Assembly (NCBI GenBank): GCA_017543165.1
Contig: JAFYGL010000654.1
Span: forward strand, 1-10,800
Direction of reading: 5' to 3'
Length of the DNA stretch: 10,800 nt
Origin: Victivallales bacterium
GTDB lineage: Bacteria > Verrucomicrobiota > Lentisphaeria > Oligosphaerales > Oligosphaeraceae
Below, one piece after another: positions 1-6,354 of this stretch. The notes under the pieces were generated by a model. The model was not told the DNA's origin, made no database searches, and saw only the letters and a program-made list of their open reading frames with translations. The position numbers and the translations under genes are program-made. Numbering within the stretch: the stretch's first letter is position 1; every line of letters begins with the position of its first letter.

Positions 1-224
1 ACGGACAAAGTCTCTGCGTCAGCCTCGAAAATGCCCTGGCCTGGCTGGCTGTCCATTGAATTGAAATCCACAATAGCCAGTTTGCTTATGCCCGAGAGAT
101 TGTATTCTCCAGGTGTCCTTATTTTAATTGTTATGTTAGCCGTTGATTGGCACCCCGCGAACAACAGCCCAAACATTGCCGCGAAAGCCAGGAACATGGC
201 TCGTTTCATTCTTGCGTTCGACAT
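1..224 (-). CDS. Outer-membrane lipoprotein, LpoB/CsgG-like start (3' end cut by window)
   Basis: Only the first 74 residues are visible; the gene runs off the left edge. The N-terminus has basic residues, a hydrophobic stretch (about residues 9-22) and a lipobox ending F-A-G-C with the lipidated cysteine at residue 25, so the product should be a lipoprotein. Residues 46-56 (I-S-K-L-A-I-V-D-F-N) look like the first beta strand of LpoB/CsgG/GNA1162-type periplasmic domains, where a short hydrophobic strand ends in D-F; this similarity is weak and short. The start at 224 has a GGAG motif about 8 bases upstream; an internal ATG at 209 (M-K-R) is an alternative. It lies 54 bp downstream of the next lipoprotein gene on the same strand, so it is probably the last visible gene of the same operon. 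Confidence 0.75.
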   Translation of the reverse strand, partial: MSNARMKRAMFLAFAAMFGLLFAGCQSTANITIKIRTPGEYNLSGISKLAIVDFNSMDSQPGQGIFEADAETLS

Positions 225-278
225 CTATGTTTCTCCAATAAACTTGTCTATGCTCTCACCATCGCTTCAAGCCCTGCC

Positions 279-1307
279 TTATTTGCCAGCTTTTCCTTCT
301 TCCATTTTTGCCCGCAACTCCGATAGTTTCCTTATTCGCTCTTCGCATTTGCCCTGCTTGTATGCATCGTCGGCAAGAGTGTATTCGCCGAGAATTTCGT
401 AGGCAAGACCAAGATTCTCATAATCGGCCTCTTTCATTGGCGAATAATTCTCCAAAAAGTTTACGGTTTCGGAAATTGCCTGTGCTTTCAGAAGGAGGAC
501 CGCCTTTTTGCAACCGCTTTCGTTGAATTTTATTTCCCGTGTTTCTTGGTGGGGCGATATGTCCATGGCAAGTTCTTCCACCGCATTGGCAATCATGCGG
601 TCAAAAAGGGCATTGCCAGCCATCTGCGCCTCATGGCTCTCAAGGTCATTTACGTGCTTGAATGCAATGGGGAAGTTTTTGCTGAAAACCGTTTTCCCGC
701 CTTTGTCCACAAGGGTGGCCTGGAGCACGCCCATTCCCTCTGAGCGAAGCACATCGTATGTGACCTCGCGTTCCTCCACTCTCCTATTGTCGAAATCTGG
801 CCTGCTTACTGGAACGCGTCCTTCCTCTCTTTTTATCTTGTATGGAATATCCACAAGCCTAAATTTCCTCTTCACCCTGTCAATTTTATTGACCATGGCG
901 GCCTTGACATTGATGTGCAAAACCGCGCATTCAATGTCATCACTGACATAGCGGGCATAGCCATGGGCGCTGTGGTATGGCGCGAATACATTCGCAACCT
1001 TGTCGCCGCCGCCTCGCGTGCCCCAGAGCAAATCTATGGTTTTCAAGGCACCTTCCTGGTAGAGACGTGAAGAAATCCTCTGGCGCAGCATTGCCTCCGC
1101 GCCTCCTTTGTCCATGGTGGCATTCCCCGCCAAAGCAGCTGAAACCTCTATCTTGAGGGGTGAAATGGCGGATATGCTGGCCCCTTTCAATCCCGAGGGC
1201 GGGAAGGTATAGATTGCGGTATATTTGTCCGCGCAGCCTGTAATGAAACATACTGCCAGTGCTGCTGCATACAGCATCAGACGACTTTTGATTCTCATTG
1301 TGTCCAT
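279..1307 (-). CDS. 342-residue lipoprotein with TPR-like C-terminus
   Basis: The start at 1307 is chosen because GAGGTG lies just upstream and the signal peptide follows at once; a longer frame to 1376 would overlap the upstream gene and put 23 extra residues before the signal. Signal peptide about residues 1-24, lipobox I-T-G-C with cysteine 25. The middle is a mixed region of about 220 residues that I do not recognise by name, with features seen in LpoB/GNA1162-like proteins (an early R-Q-R-I-S-S-R-L-Y-Q-E-G helix, then alternating strands). The last 70-80 residues are helical; A-D-Y-E-N-L-G-L-A-Y-E-I-L-G-E-Y followed by A-D-D-A-Y-K-Q-G reads like one or two TPR units. The upstream gene stops only 8 bp before this start. 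Probable anchored periplasmic partner of its neighbours; function not assigned. Confidence 0.85.
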   Translation of the reverse strand: MDTMRIKSRLMLYAAALAVCFITGCADKYTAIYTFPPSGLKGASISAISPLKIEVSAALAGNATMDKGGAEAMLRQRISSRLYQEGALKTIDLLWGTRGGGDKVANVFAPYHSAHGYARYVSDDIECAVLHINVKAAMVNKIDRVKRKFRLVDIPYKIKREEGRVPVSRPDFDNRRVEEREVTYDVLRSEGMGVLQATLVDKGGKTVFSKNFPIAFKHVNDLESHEAQMAGNALFDRMIANAVEELAMDISPHQETREIKFNESGCKKAVLLLKAQAISETVNFLENYSPMKEADYENLGLAYEILGEYTLADDAYKQGKCEERIRKLSELRAKMEEGKAGK

Positions 1308-1315
1308 TCCCCACC

Positions 1316-2278
1316 TCAAATCTTGTTTCCAGTCATTAGCGCTTTCTTTTCTATGCGCGCAAGGGAATTGGCGCACGCCTCTGCAAGTCCTTCATTCTCC
1401 GTAAGCATGAGGATCTGGTAGTACTGCCTGTAGAGCGACCTAAGGTTGTCAATGTCAAAGTGCCTTGCTTCCTTGGACAGCGCCAAAAGGTAGTAACAGC
1501 AAAGACCAGCATTGTATTTCTTTGCGTTTTTGGAGGATTTTACCTTCTGGACATATTCATCAAAGCTGCCTGGCATAAGGGTTCTGCCACGTGCCTCAAC
1601 GGCCTCAAAGGCACCTTTCTTCAATGCATTGACCATTTCAATGTCCACATCATCCTTGGGTATGGCTGTACTGAAACGACGCCACTGGGACGATATCATG
1701 TCAGAGAACTTCATGCTGATTTCCGCGACAAATTTGTTTGTGAACGCCTCGCGGCTATGCTGTCCCACGCCACCATTGTCAATAACGCCGTCATTTGCCG
1801 AAAATTCAAAGTAGTGCACAGGTTCCAGACTGGTGACAGAGTAGATTGCCACAGCCGCATACATGGCGCCGCTGGCATCGGTACGCCCAGGAACCGTCTC
1901 CACCACGTCGCGCCCATTGCGCTCGCCGTCTCTTTCCACGACACGGGTTATTGAATTGAAGCGTGTGGAACTGTACTGGGATTCCTTGTGGCCCGTTGTG
2001 ACGTTCACTATTATGTAGTAGTCAAGCGCAGCGCTGGGCCCCAGCACTATTTTCAGGCCATTGCCGCCTTTCTTGTTGAATGCACTTGCAATGCTTTCCT
2101 CTATGGCACGCGACAACTGTTGCTCTCCAGAAACCAGCAGCCTTGCCTTTGCCTCCTGCCTCAGAGCGATGCCTCCGTTGCCTGGCGACATAAAAGACAA
2201 TTTCTCCCTGGTCACATTCTCGCATCCGCAAAGCAGCAGCAGAAACAGTATGGCAAGGCAAGATTTAATCCTGTGCAT
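1316..2278 (-). CDS. 320-residue lipoprotein of unknown function
   Basis: Signal peptide with a strong hydrophobic core and lipobox L-C-G-C, cysteine at residue 19 when translation starts at 2278. That start is preferred: AGGA lies 8 bases upstream, and a short open frame ends three bases before it (ATGTGAAAATG), which suggests coupling. An in-frame ATG at 2308 would add ten polar residues and has no visible Shine-Dalgarno motif. After the lipobox comes an alpha/beta region (for example L-K-I-V-L-G-P then A-L-D-Y-Y-I-I-V-N-V) and a helical C-terminal part with paired tyrosines (C-C-Y-Y-L-L-A-L) that looks like solenoid repeats. The layout matches the next lipoprotein downstream, so the two may be distant paralogues. 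Not recognised as a named family. Confidence 0.83.
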   Translation of the reverse strand: MHRIKSCLAILFLLLLCGCENVTREKLSFMSPGNGGIALRQEAKARLLVSGEQQLSRAIEESIASAFNKKGGNGLKIVLGPSAALDYYIIVNVTTGHKESQYSSTRFNSITRVVERDGERNGRDVVETVPGRTDASGAMYAAVAIYSVTSLEPVHYFEFSANDGVIDNGGVGQHSREAFTNKFVAEISMKFSDMISSQWRRFSTAIPKDDVDIEMVNALKKGAFEAVEARGRTLMPGSFDEYVQKVKSSKNAKKYNAGLCCYYLLALSKEARHFDIDNLRSLYRQYYQILMLTENEGLAEACANSLARIEKKALMTGNKI

Positions 2279-2280
2279 TT

Positions 2281-2421
2281 TCACATTCCTATTTTTTTTG
2301 TTGTCCATGCAAATTTGAGGAACACATCAGCTTGTTCCATTTCCAGTTTGACTTCCATGGATTTCACATCCTTCAGCTTATCCTTGTCAAGATTGAGTTG
2401 AAGATAATGGCTCTGAAATTC
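2281..2421 (-). pseudogene. Short open frame, possible 3' remnant of a lost gene
   Basis: Between an upstream in-frame TAG (2422-2424) and the TGA at 2281-2283, 46 codons are open with a protein-like composition: a charged amphipathic part (residues L-D-K-D-K-L-K-D-V-K) then a hydrophobic end (V-F-L-K-F-A-W). The only ATG that could serve as start gives about 25 residues, with AAGGA ten bases upstream. It ends in ATGTGA immediately before the ATG at 2278. It could be a leader peptide for the downstream lipoprotein or the tail of a decayed gene; I see no homology that decides this. Confidence 0.3.
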
Positions 2422-2424
2422 CTA

Positions 2425-2584
2425 ATAGTCTTCTTGCTGCCAAGAAAACTAGAAAATCACCACTCGTACAATAAAAAGCGGATGGTGGATGGTTAAGTGC
2501 TTAGAGCGAAAAGCCCGCGTTTATCCAACTGAAATCCTTTGCGCCTGAAATCCGCATTCCACTGTACACTTGCACTGGTGAAAA
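2425..2584. other. Non-coding stretch between lipoprotein genes
   Basis: No convincing gene, RNA or terminator. On the minus strand about 30 codons run open after the 185-residue gene, in another frame and without a start, until a TAA near 2490. There is no strong inverted repeat with a T-run. It may be worn-out coding sequence or a spacer holding a promoter for the downstream lipoprotein genes. Confidence 0.35.
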
Positions 2585-3142
2585 CTAATTTTGCTGTTTT
2601 ACCTTCTCCAGCAGTTTCATGATGTCGCTTTGCCGAAAGACAACCGCATAGCGGTAAAAGCCAGTGTCGTCATCCAGCCCCTTTTCCAAGACCCTGCTGC
2701 GCAGATTGAAATTGGCAGGAAGAGACGGGAACTCACCTCTAAGCAGTTCCTTGACACGCAATAACGCTGTTCCTTCAAGATATCTGATGTTTTCCTTGTT
2801 CGTGTCTATCACCACAATGACGAAAACAAGACCTTGGTAACTATACACGCCCTGCGCTGCGGCGGGGCTTGAATCATATATCTCCGTTGCATCGTAGTAT
2901 GCATCATCCTCGTCTGACTTATACGTCGGTGCAAATTTTTGGATGACTACCTTTGGAACAGAGTTTTTTGGGGACTCTTGCTCTGATTTGGCAACAGGTG
3001 ATTTATGGGCTTCCTGTTCAGAAGACAGTGCTGTTGTCTGGTTACCAGCTGCTGTTTGCTTATTTGATAAAGTGGCACAGCCAGTGAGCATCAAAATGGA
3101 TATGCTTCCTAAAAGAAGAAATCTTTGCATCATAATAATCAC
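2585..3142 (-). CDS. 185-residue lipoprotein
   Basis: Begins with a GTG codon at 3142; ATG codons at 3133 and 3130 are equally possible because no good Shine-Dalgarno sequence is visible. Signal peptide of about 21 residues with lipobox L-T-G-C (cysteine 22), then a polar, low-complexity linker rich in Q, S, E and K (about residues 27-62) of the kind that lets an anchored protein reach from the membrane. The C-terminal part (about residues 75-180) is a small alpha/beta domain (V-F-V-I-V-V-I-D-T strand, a helix A-L-L-R-V-K-E-L-L-R, and a closing Y-R-Y-A-V-V-F-R strand). Not recognised by name. It lies directly downstream of the large coiled-coil gene, separated by a hairpin, and probably belongs to the same system. 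Confidence 0.8.
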   Translation of the reverse strand: MIIMMQRFLLLGSISILMLTGCATLSNKQTAAGNQTTALSSEQEAHKSPVAKSEQESPKNSVPKVVIQKFAPTYKSDEDDAYYDATEIYDSSPAAAQGVYSYQGLVFVIVVIDTNKENIRYLEGTALLRVKELLRGEFPSLPANFNLRSRVLEKGLDDDTGFYRYAVVFRQSDIMKLLEKVKQQN

Positions 3143-3161
3143 ACCATTGAATCATTGACAG

Positions 3162-3196
3162 AAAATCGGCGCACCGCCCTTAGTGGCAGTGCGCCG
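3162..3196 (-). terminator. Hairpin terminator after the coiled-coil gene
   Basis: CGGCGCACTGCC and GGCGGTGCGCCG (minus strand) pair over 12 bp with one G-U wobble, around a 6-base loop, then ATTTTC. It begins 18 bp after the stop of the 575-residue gene. The T-run is only four bases and the next start is about 20 bases downstream, so partial termination or an mRNA stabiliser is equally possible. Confidence 0.6.
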
Positions 3197-3214
3197 CATG
3201 TCATTATTCAGATT

Positions 3215-4942
3215 TTAGAAATCATCATTGACATCAGTGTCACCGCCGAATGCGCCTGATGTGGATTTCTTTTCCTTCTTAGTGCCGCCATTGCCGTCGT
3301 CCAGCACCTGAACACCCTTCTTCTTGGGCTGGCGCTTCTGAAGTTCGCCGTCAACGGCCTTCTTCTGCTGGTTGTATCCCTTCTGGAAATCCTCCTGCCT
3401 GTTCTTGGAGGCCTCCACCGCCGCCTTGTTTGCCGCTTTGCGACCGCGTTCCACGGTCTGGTGCCTGTTGTCCATAACCGCTGTCGCGTAATTGATCTTC
3501 TCGATCTCAAGAGCAGTCTTTGCATCATTGGGGTTGATGCCATAGACTGAAACATAAATAGTGCCGCCAGTAATTGGATGCTCGACCTCATCGCTAAACA
3601 GACGCTGCATGCCGCGAATGGTCTTGTTCTGGAAGGACTGTGTCAGGCGCTCAGAGTATGATTCAGCAACCACGTCTCTTTGGACCTTCTCATTGCCTCT
3701 GCTCTCCATTGCCGTCTTCGCCATCTTATAGCTTTCCACGTCCGCCCAAACGCAGAATGCCGCCATCTGCTGTGCATACAAGTCGGCGAGGCCTTTGTTC
3801 TTTCTGCGTTCGGAACTGGAAAGTTCTTCATCGTATTGGCGAGCGGAAATGCCAAGGAACCAGCGGTTTCCGTCCTTGTCAATGTACTGGCGAGGGCCAA
3901 TCATAGTGGCTGGATTCTGGTCTTCAAGCCAATCCTGGACGGACTTGGCGTTTGCCGAAGGCTTCACTGTGAATTCCTCGCCAGTTACGATTGCACGGGC
4001 GGAACGCTCCATGACCATGCTCCAGCAGAACATGACTGCCACCTGGTACTTGCCATTGCTCTTGTTCCAAGATTCAGTCTGCATGATGACGGAGGAACCG
4101 TAAAGTGGCATTTTTGCAATTGCTTCCACTGCGCTTTCCTGACGCTCCCTGACGGAGGCCTGCATCGCTTCTGCCTTTTCTTGAAGTTCAGCATATTTCT
4201 TCTTTGAGATTTCCAGCTTCCTCTTCAATTCCTGGAAGCGGGCTATCTTGGCTTCGTCACGCTCGTTCTTCTTGTATTCGGCATCAATTTTCTTTATCAA
4301 AGCTGCCAGCAAGTCATTAAGCCTTTCGCCAAAGGTGGTGCCGCGCAACGCCTCTGCCTCCGCCTTGCTGGTCTTTTCAACCAATTGGGCGAGTTCTTCC
4401 TTTTCTCTGGCAATCTCCTTGTCAAGTTGATCACGCTCCGCACCAAGGACTTTGTTGACGTCAGTACCAGGCATGCTGGCAATGTCTATGGCAGACATTT
4501 CTTGGTTGATTGTGGAGATTATTCCGACCTTTGCGCTAAGATATGCCTTTTTGGTGGCCATTTCGCGCTTGATAAAGAAATCCTTGTCGCTTGCAGGGTC
4601 AGAAGTTTTGAACTCGGCGCTTTCAATGATGATAATGCGCTGCTTCTTTTTGTCCCAGCCTTCTTTCCACTTTTTTGCCTTGGCTTGCTCCTTGAGCAAT
4701 TTAAAAGCGTTCTTGAATTTCTTGTCTGCTGGTGCTGGAGCGGATTCCTGCGCCTCACGGACAGCCTCGATTCCTCCGTCAGAAACCACCTGCGCGGGGA
4801 CTTCCTGCTGCTCCGCCGCCTGCTCTTGTGCCGCATTGTTGTCGGCCGCCTCATTTTCCTTTTCCTGTGCGTATGCCTGCATGGAAATCATAATGCCGAT
4901 TCCTGCTGCGATTAACGCAAAAAACATTTTCCTAATTGTCAT
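3215..4942 (-). CDS. 575-residue exported coiled-coil protein
   Basis: Start at 4942 is backed by AGGAG six bases upstream. Residues 1-25 form a Sec signal peptide (cleavage likely after A-Y-A); there is no lipobox, so the protein should be periplasmic or secreted. An A/E/Q-rich linker (about 28-70) leads to a globular segment, then a long charged heptad-like helix (about 170-270) typical of coiled coil. From about 280 a conserved-looking domain begins (L-Y-G-S-S-V-I-M-Q-T-E-S-W, then Y-Q-V-A-V-M-F-C-W-S). The last 70 residues are K/Q/G-rich and probably disordered, ending D-D-F. It may belong to a poorly characterised family (DUF6844-like is possible from memory, not verified). First gene of the lipoprotein cluster; a scaffold or ligand of the lipoproteins downstream is inference. 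Confidence 0.88.
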   Translation of the reverse strand: MTIRKMFFALIAAGIGIMISMQAYAQEKENEAADNNAAQEQAAEQQEVPAQVVSDGGIEAVREAQESAPAPADKKFKNAFKLLKEQAKAKKWKEGWDKKKQRIIIIESAEFKTSDPASDKDFFIKREMATKKAYLSAKVGIISTINQEMSAIDIASMPGTDVNKVLGAERDQLDKEIAREKEELAQLVEKTSKAEAEALRGTTFGERLNDLLAALIKKIDAEYKKNERDEAKIARFQELKRKLEISKKKYAELQEKAEAMQASVRERQESAVEAIAKMPLYGSSVIMQTESWNKSNGKYQVAVMFCWSMVMERSARAIVTGEEFTVKPSANAKSVQDWLEDQNPATMIGPRQYIDKDGNRWFLGISARQYDEELSSSERRKNKGLADLYAQQMAAFCVWADVESYKMAKTAMESRGNEKVQRDVVAESYSERLTQSFQNKTIRGMQRLFSDEVEHPITGGTIYVSVYGINPNDAKTALEIEKINYATAVMDNRHQTVERGRKAANKAAVEASKNRQEDFQKGYNQQKKAVDGELQKRQPKKKGVQVLDDGNGGTKKEKKSTSGAFGGDTDVNDDF

Positions 4943-5142
4943 CTTTCACTCCTGTTTAAACTGTACTACCAACTTTGAACTTTCCCCTATCTTCAACAAT
5001 TAATTTCCTGCCTGCTGCGTCTTACCTGCACACAGAATACAGAAAAAACTATTATCACTTATTCTATTGCCACATAAACAACAAAATCTGTCACCAGATT
5101 GTGTTGAAATTGGCATGATACACTCAACATTAAAACGGGTGT

Positions 5143-5170
5143 AATATATTGTCTATCATTGATGGTTCAA
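5143..5170 (-). promoter_or_regulatory. Possible sigma-70-type promoter for the 575-residue gene
   Basis: On the minus strand TTGAAC (5165-5170) and TATATT (5143-5148) are separated by 16 bases, close to the TTGACA/TATAAT consensus. It would give a leader of about 195 bases before the start at 4942. A weaker GATAAT without a good -35 lies nearer the gene, in about 5050-5060. Confidence 0.4.
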
Positions 5171-5183
5171 ATTCATTTACCTT

Positions 5184-5227
5184 TTGAAAACGGTAATCGG
5201 CCAGGACTGACCGATTACTTGAAAACG
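5184..5227. repeat. Short palindrome flanked by 9-bp direct repeat
   Basis: TTGAAAACG occurs at 5184-5192 and 5219-5227. Exactly between the copies lies GTAATCGG (5193-5200), a 10-base loop, and CCGATTAC (5211-5218), a perfect 8-bp inverted repeat. The arrangement resembles a small insertion with a target duplication, or an operator-like site. Confidence 0.45.
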
Positions 5228-5228
5228 T

Positions 5229-5324
5229 GGCTGTTGCAAAACCTAAATTTCAAGACTTGCCTTGCCCCAGCTTCAACCTGAGTGAGCGCCGCTCGGCGCT
5301 CACATTAGGAGTTTTGCAACAACC
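5229..5324. mobile_element. MITE-like element of about 96 bp
   Basis: The left end GGCTGTTGCAAAACCTAA (5229-5246) matches the inverse of the right end TTAGGAGTTTTGCAACAACC (5305-5324), apart from one base and a 2-base insertion. Inside, 5282-5303 is a perfect 10-bp hairpin with a 2-base loop (GTGAGCGCCG / CGGCGCTCAC). The region is too short to encode a transposase, and G-G-y-T-G-T-T-G-C-A-A-A-A-C ends resemble those of some IS elements. A clear target duplication is not seen. Alternative: an unusual intergenic RNA hairpin. Confidence 0.5.
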
Positions 5325-5380
5325 CCATCCTAAAATGTCGGAAATAATCGCCTGTTCCTCAAAACCTGAAACTGGGCAAT

Positions 5381-5417
5381 AAAAAAACCGCCTAACTAAG
5401 GTCAAATTAGGCGGTTT
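5381..5417 (-). terminator. Rho-independent terminator downstream of the tRNA remnant
   Basis: AAACCGCCTAA (5385-5395) and TTAGGCGGTTT (5407-5417) form a perfect 11-bp stem with an 11-base loop. Read on the minus strand it is followed by seven T (5381-5387), and there is no T-run on the other side, so it terminates leftward transcripts. It begins 6 bp after the CCA end of the tRNA remnant and is probably that tRNA gene's own terminator. Confidence 0.85.
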
Positions 5418-5423
5418 ATGAAT

Positions 5424-5472
5424 TGGCATCTCCAACGGGAATCGAACCCATATTGCATGGATGAAAACCACT
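5424..5472 (-). other. 3' part of a tRNA gene (Glu-like), probable attL site
   Basis: Read on the minus strand: a possible anticodon arm with 7-base loop TTTTCAT (5461-5467; anticodon TTC would be Glu) and a 4-of-5 pair stem, a 4-base variable region, a T-arm with stem ATGGG/CCCGT and loop TTCGATT, an acceptor 3' strand TGGAGAT, discriminator G and encoded CCA (5424-5426). G at the discriminator suits tRNA-Glu. The partner acceptor strand (ATCTCCA or similar) and a normal D-arm are absent from the 100 bases to the right, so this is a fragment, not a working tRNA. A tRNA 3' end with its terminator on one side and phage-like genes on the other is the classic product of tyrosine-recombinase integration into a tRNA gene. 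Confidence 0.6.
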
Positions 5473-5534
5473 TGAACCGCTAATGCTGCCCAGTTTGTAG
5501 GCTTTTCCAAATGCGCTATTTTCTACATGACTAC

Positions 5535-5640
5535 AAAGAAAATCACTAAAGAAAATCAGCCTAAAATATGTTAGTATTTCTTTGATTTTCCAAAGGCTCT
5601 GGGCGAATGAAAAACCCTCGGAAAAACCCTTGGAAAATCG
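5535..5640. repeat. Cluster of short repeats beside the att site
   Basis: GAAAATC occurs at 5538-5544, 5551-5557 and 5633-5639, and inverted (GATTTTC) at 5584-5590. The first two lie in an 11-base direct repeat AAAGAAAATCA spaced 13 bp. GAAAAACCCT repeats at 5609-5618 and 5621-5630, spaced 12 bp. GATTTTCCAA (5584-5593) and TTGGAAAATC (5630-5639) are inverted copies. Such clusters near attachment sites can be arm-type sites for integrase or binding sites for excisionase; that role is inferred. Confidence 0.45.
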
Positions 5641-5669
5641 GCAAAAAAATAATGCGTCTAAGGCATTTG

Positions 5670-5939
5670 TCAAACCAGCGACATCACCTCGTCGCTGGGG
5701 ATTCTCTTTTGCCCTCTTGCGTCAGTTATTGCATTCAGTTTGCCAGTGCGGATATAGTTGTAAATGGTGCGCTCCGTGCAGCACAGCTCCCTTGACGCGT
5801 CACGCACGGTCATTGTGTTGGCGCGCACCGCGCATCCTGGCTTCGTCAGGGCAAGCCTCAACGCCCTTATCTCGATGTCCTTCACAGTCTCGTCCTGCCT
5901 TGCAATCTGCATGATCAAATCCCGTGTCGTCTGTTTCAT
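5670..5939 (-). CDS. Excisionase-like HTH DNA-binding protein
   Basis: 89 residues. About residues 43-89 match the MerR/excisionase-type helix-turn-helix (HTH_17-like) pattern: T-V-R-D-A-S-R-E-L, then C-T-E-R-T-I-Y-N-Y-I-R-T-G-K-L as the recognition helix and turn, and a wing with G-Q-K-R-I-P-S-D-E-V. The first 40 residues are helical and polar. Start at 5939 has GGAG nine bases upstream. It is the last gene of the leftward phage-like operon and sits about 200 bp from the tRNA remnant and next to the repeat cluster, the usual place for a recombination directionality factor (Xis). It could instead be a regulator of the early operon. No integrase gene is adjacent. Confidence 0.75.
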   Translation of the reverse strand: MKQTTRDLIMQIARQDETVKDIEIRALRLALTKPGCAVRANTMTVRDASRELCCTERTIYNYIRTGKLNAITDARGQKRIPSDEVMSLV

Positions 5940-5965
5940 TGTCCACTGCTCCTCTCTTGTTCTTG

Positions 5966-6109
5966 TCAGAATGTCACGCTGGCTGTCAAGACTGCCGCCG
6001 CCAGCCAGTACACTACGCGCCTCACATCGCCATCTACCGCGTAAACAATCGCTGCCGCGAAGTCAATGCACATCAGCACGAATGGCAACAGTTGGGTAGA
6101 TTTTATCAT
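5966..6109 (-). CDS. Small membrane protein, 47 residues
   Basis: ATG at 6109 with GGAG seven bases upstream, stop TGA at 5966-5968. The start overlaps the stop of the upstream gene (ATGA), which supports translation. The protein has two hydrophobic segments (about residues 7-24 and 33-47) separated by the polar hinge D-G-D-V-R-R, so a hairpin in the inner membrane is likely. Peptides of this pattern, with G-D-x-R-R-x-x-Y-W before a short alanine-rich helix, are common in phage genomes but their function is unknown; a holin role is not supported by this early-gene position. Confidence 0.7.
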   Translation of the reverse strand: MIKSTQLLPFVLMCIDFAAAIVYAVDGDVRRVVYWLAAAVLTASVTF

Positions 6110-6354
6110 TGCTTTTCTCCTCTTGCCTTCCCCAAAGCCTCTAGAATGTCCTTTGCCTCGACAAAGGAGAATATCCCGTTGGCGTGCATTACCACATACA
6201 TGCCTGCTTTTATGTAGTAGTATTTCCCTTCATAACCTGGGAACTTGCGGAAAAGCACTTCATCGTCTTTTTCGCTCTTGTCCTTGTAATGCCGCAGTAT
6301 CGTTCCAGCGGCATACAGGATTTCATCAATGGAATGGTCTTCAATTCTGCTCAT
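6106..6354 (-). CDS. 82-residue hypothetical phage protein
   Basis: Start at 6354 overlaps the upstream stop by four bases, and its stop overlaps the next start by four bases, so it is embedded in a tightly coupled operon. The protein begins with an acidic/polar helix (I-D-E-I-L-Y-A-A-G-T-I-L-R-H-Y) and a central aromatic-rich strand region (K-Y-Y-Y-I-K-A-G-M-Y-V-V-M) followed by a final helix. There is no signal peptide or membrane segment. I do not recognise the family. Confidence 0.78.
   Translation of the reverse strand: MSRIEDHSIDEILYAAGTILRHYKDKSEKDDEVLFRKFPGYEGKYYYIKAGMYVVMHANGIFSFVEAKDILEALGKARGEKQ

Noticed and set aside
2490..2584. About 30 open codons after the 185-residue lipoprotein stop, in another frame
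   Set aside because: No start codon or ribosome site, and the length is within chance. The text resembles common GC-rich intergenic filler as much as a gene remnant.
5424..5500. A complete tRNA gene
   Set aside because: The 3' half fits well, but no 5' acceptor strand complementary to TGGAGAT and no normal D-arm exist upstream on the minus strand.
5250..5673. Two minus-strand open frames of 85-86 codons covering the tRNA remnant, terminator and MITE-like element
   Set aside because: They read through the tRNA T-arm, the terminator stem and the repeats, lack ribosome sites, and give protein with no domain-like pattern. They are by-products of non-coding structure.
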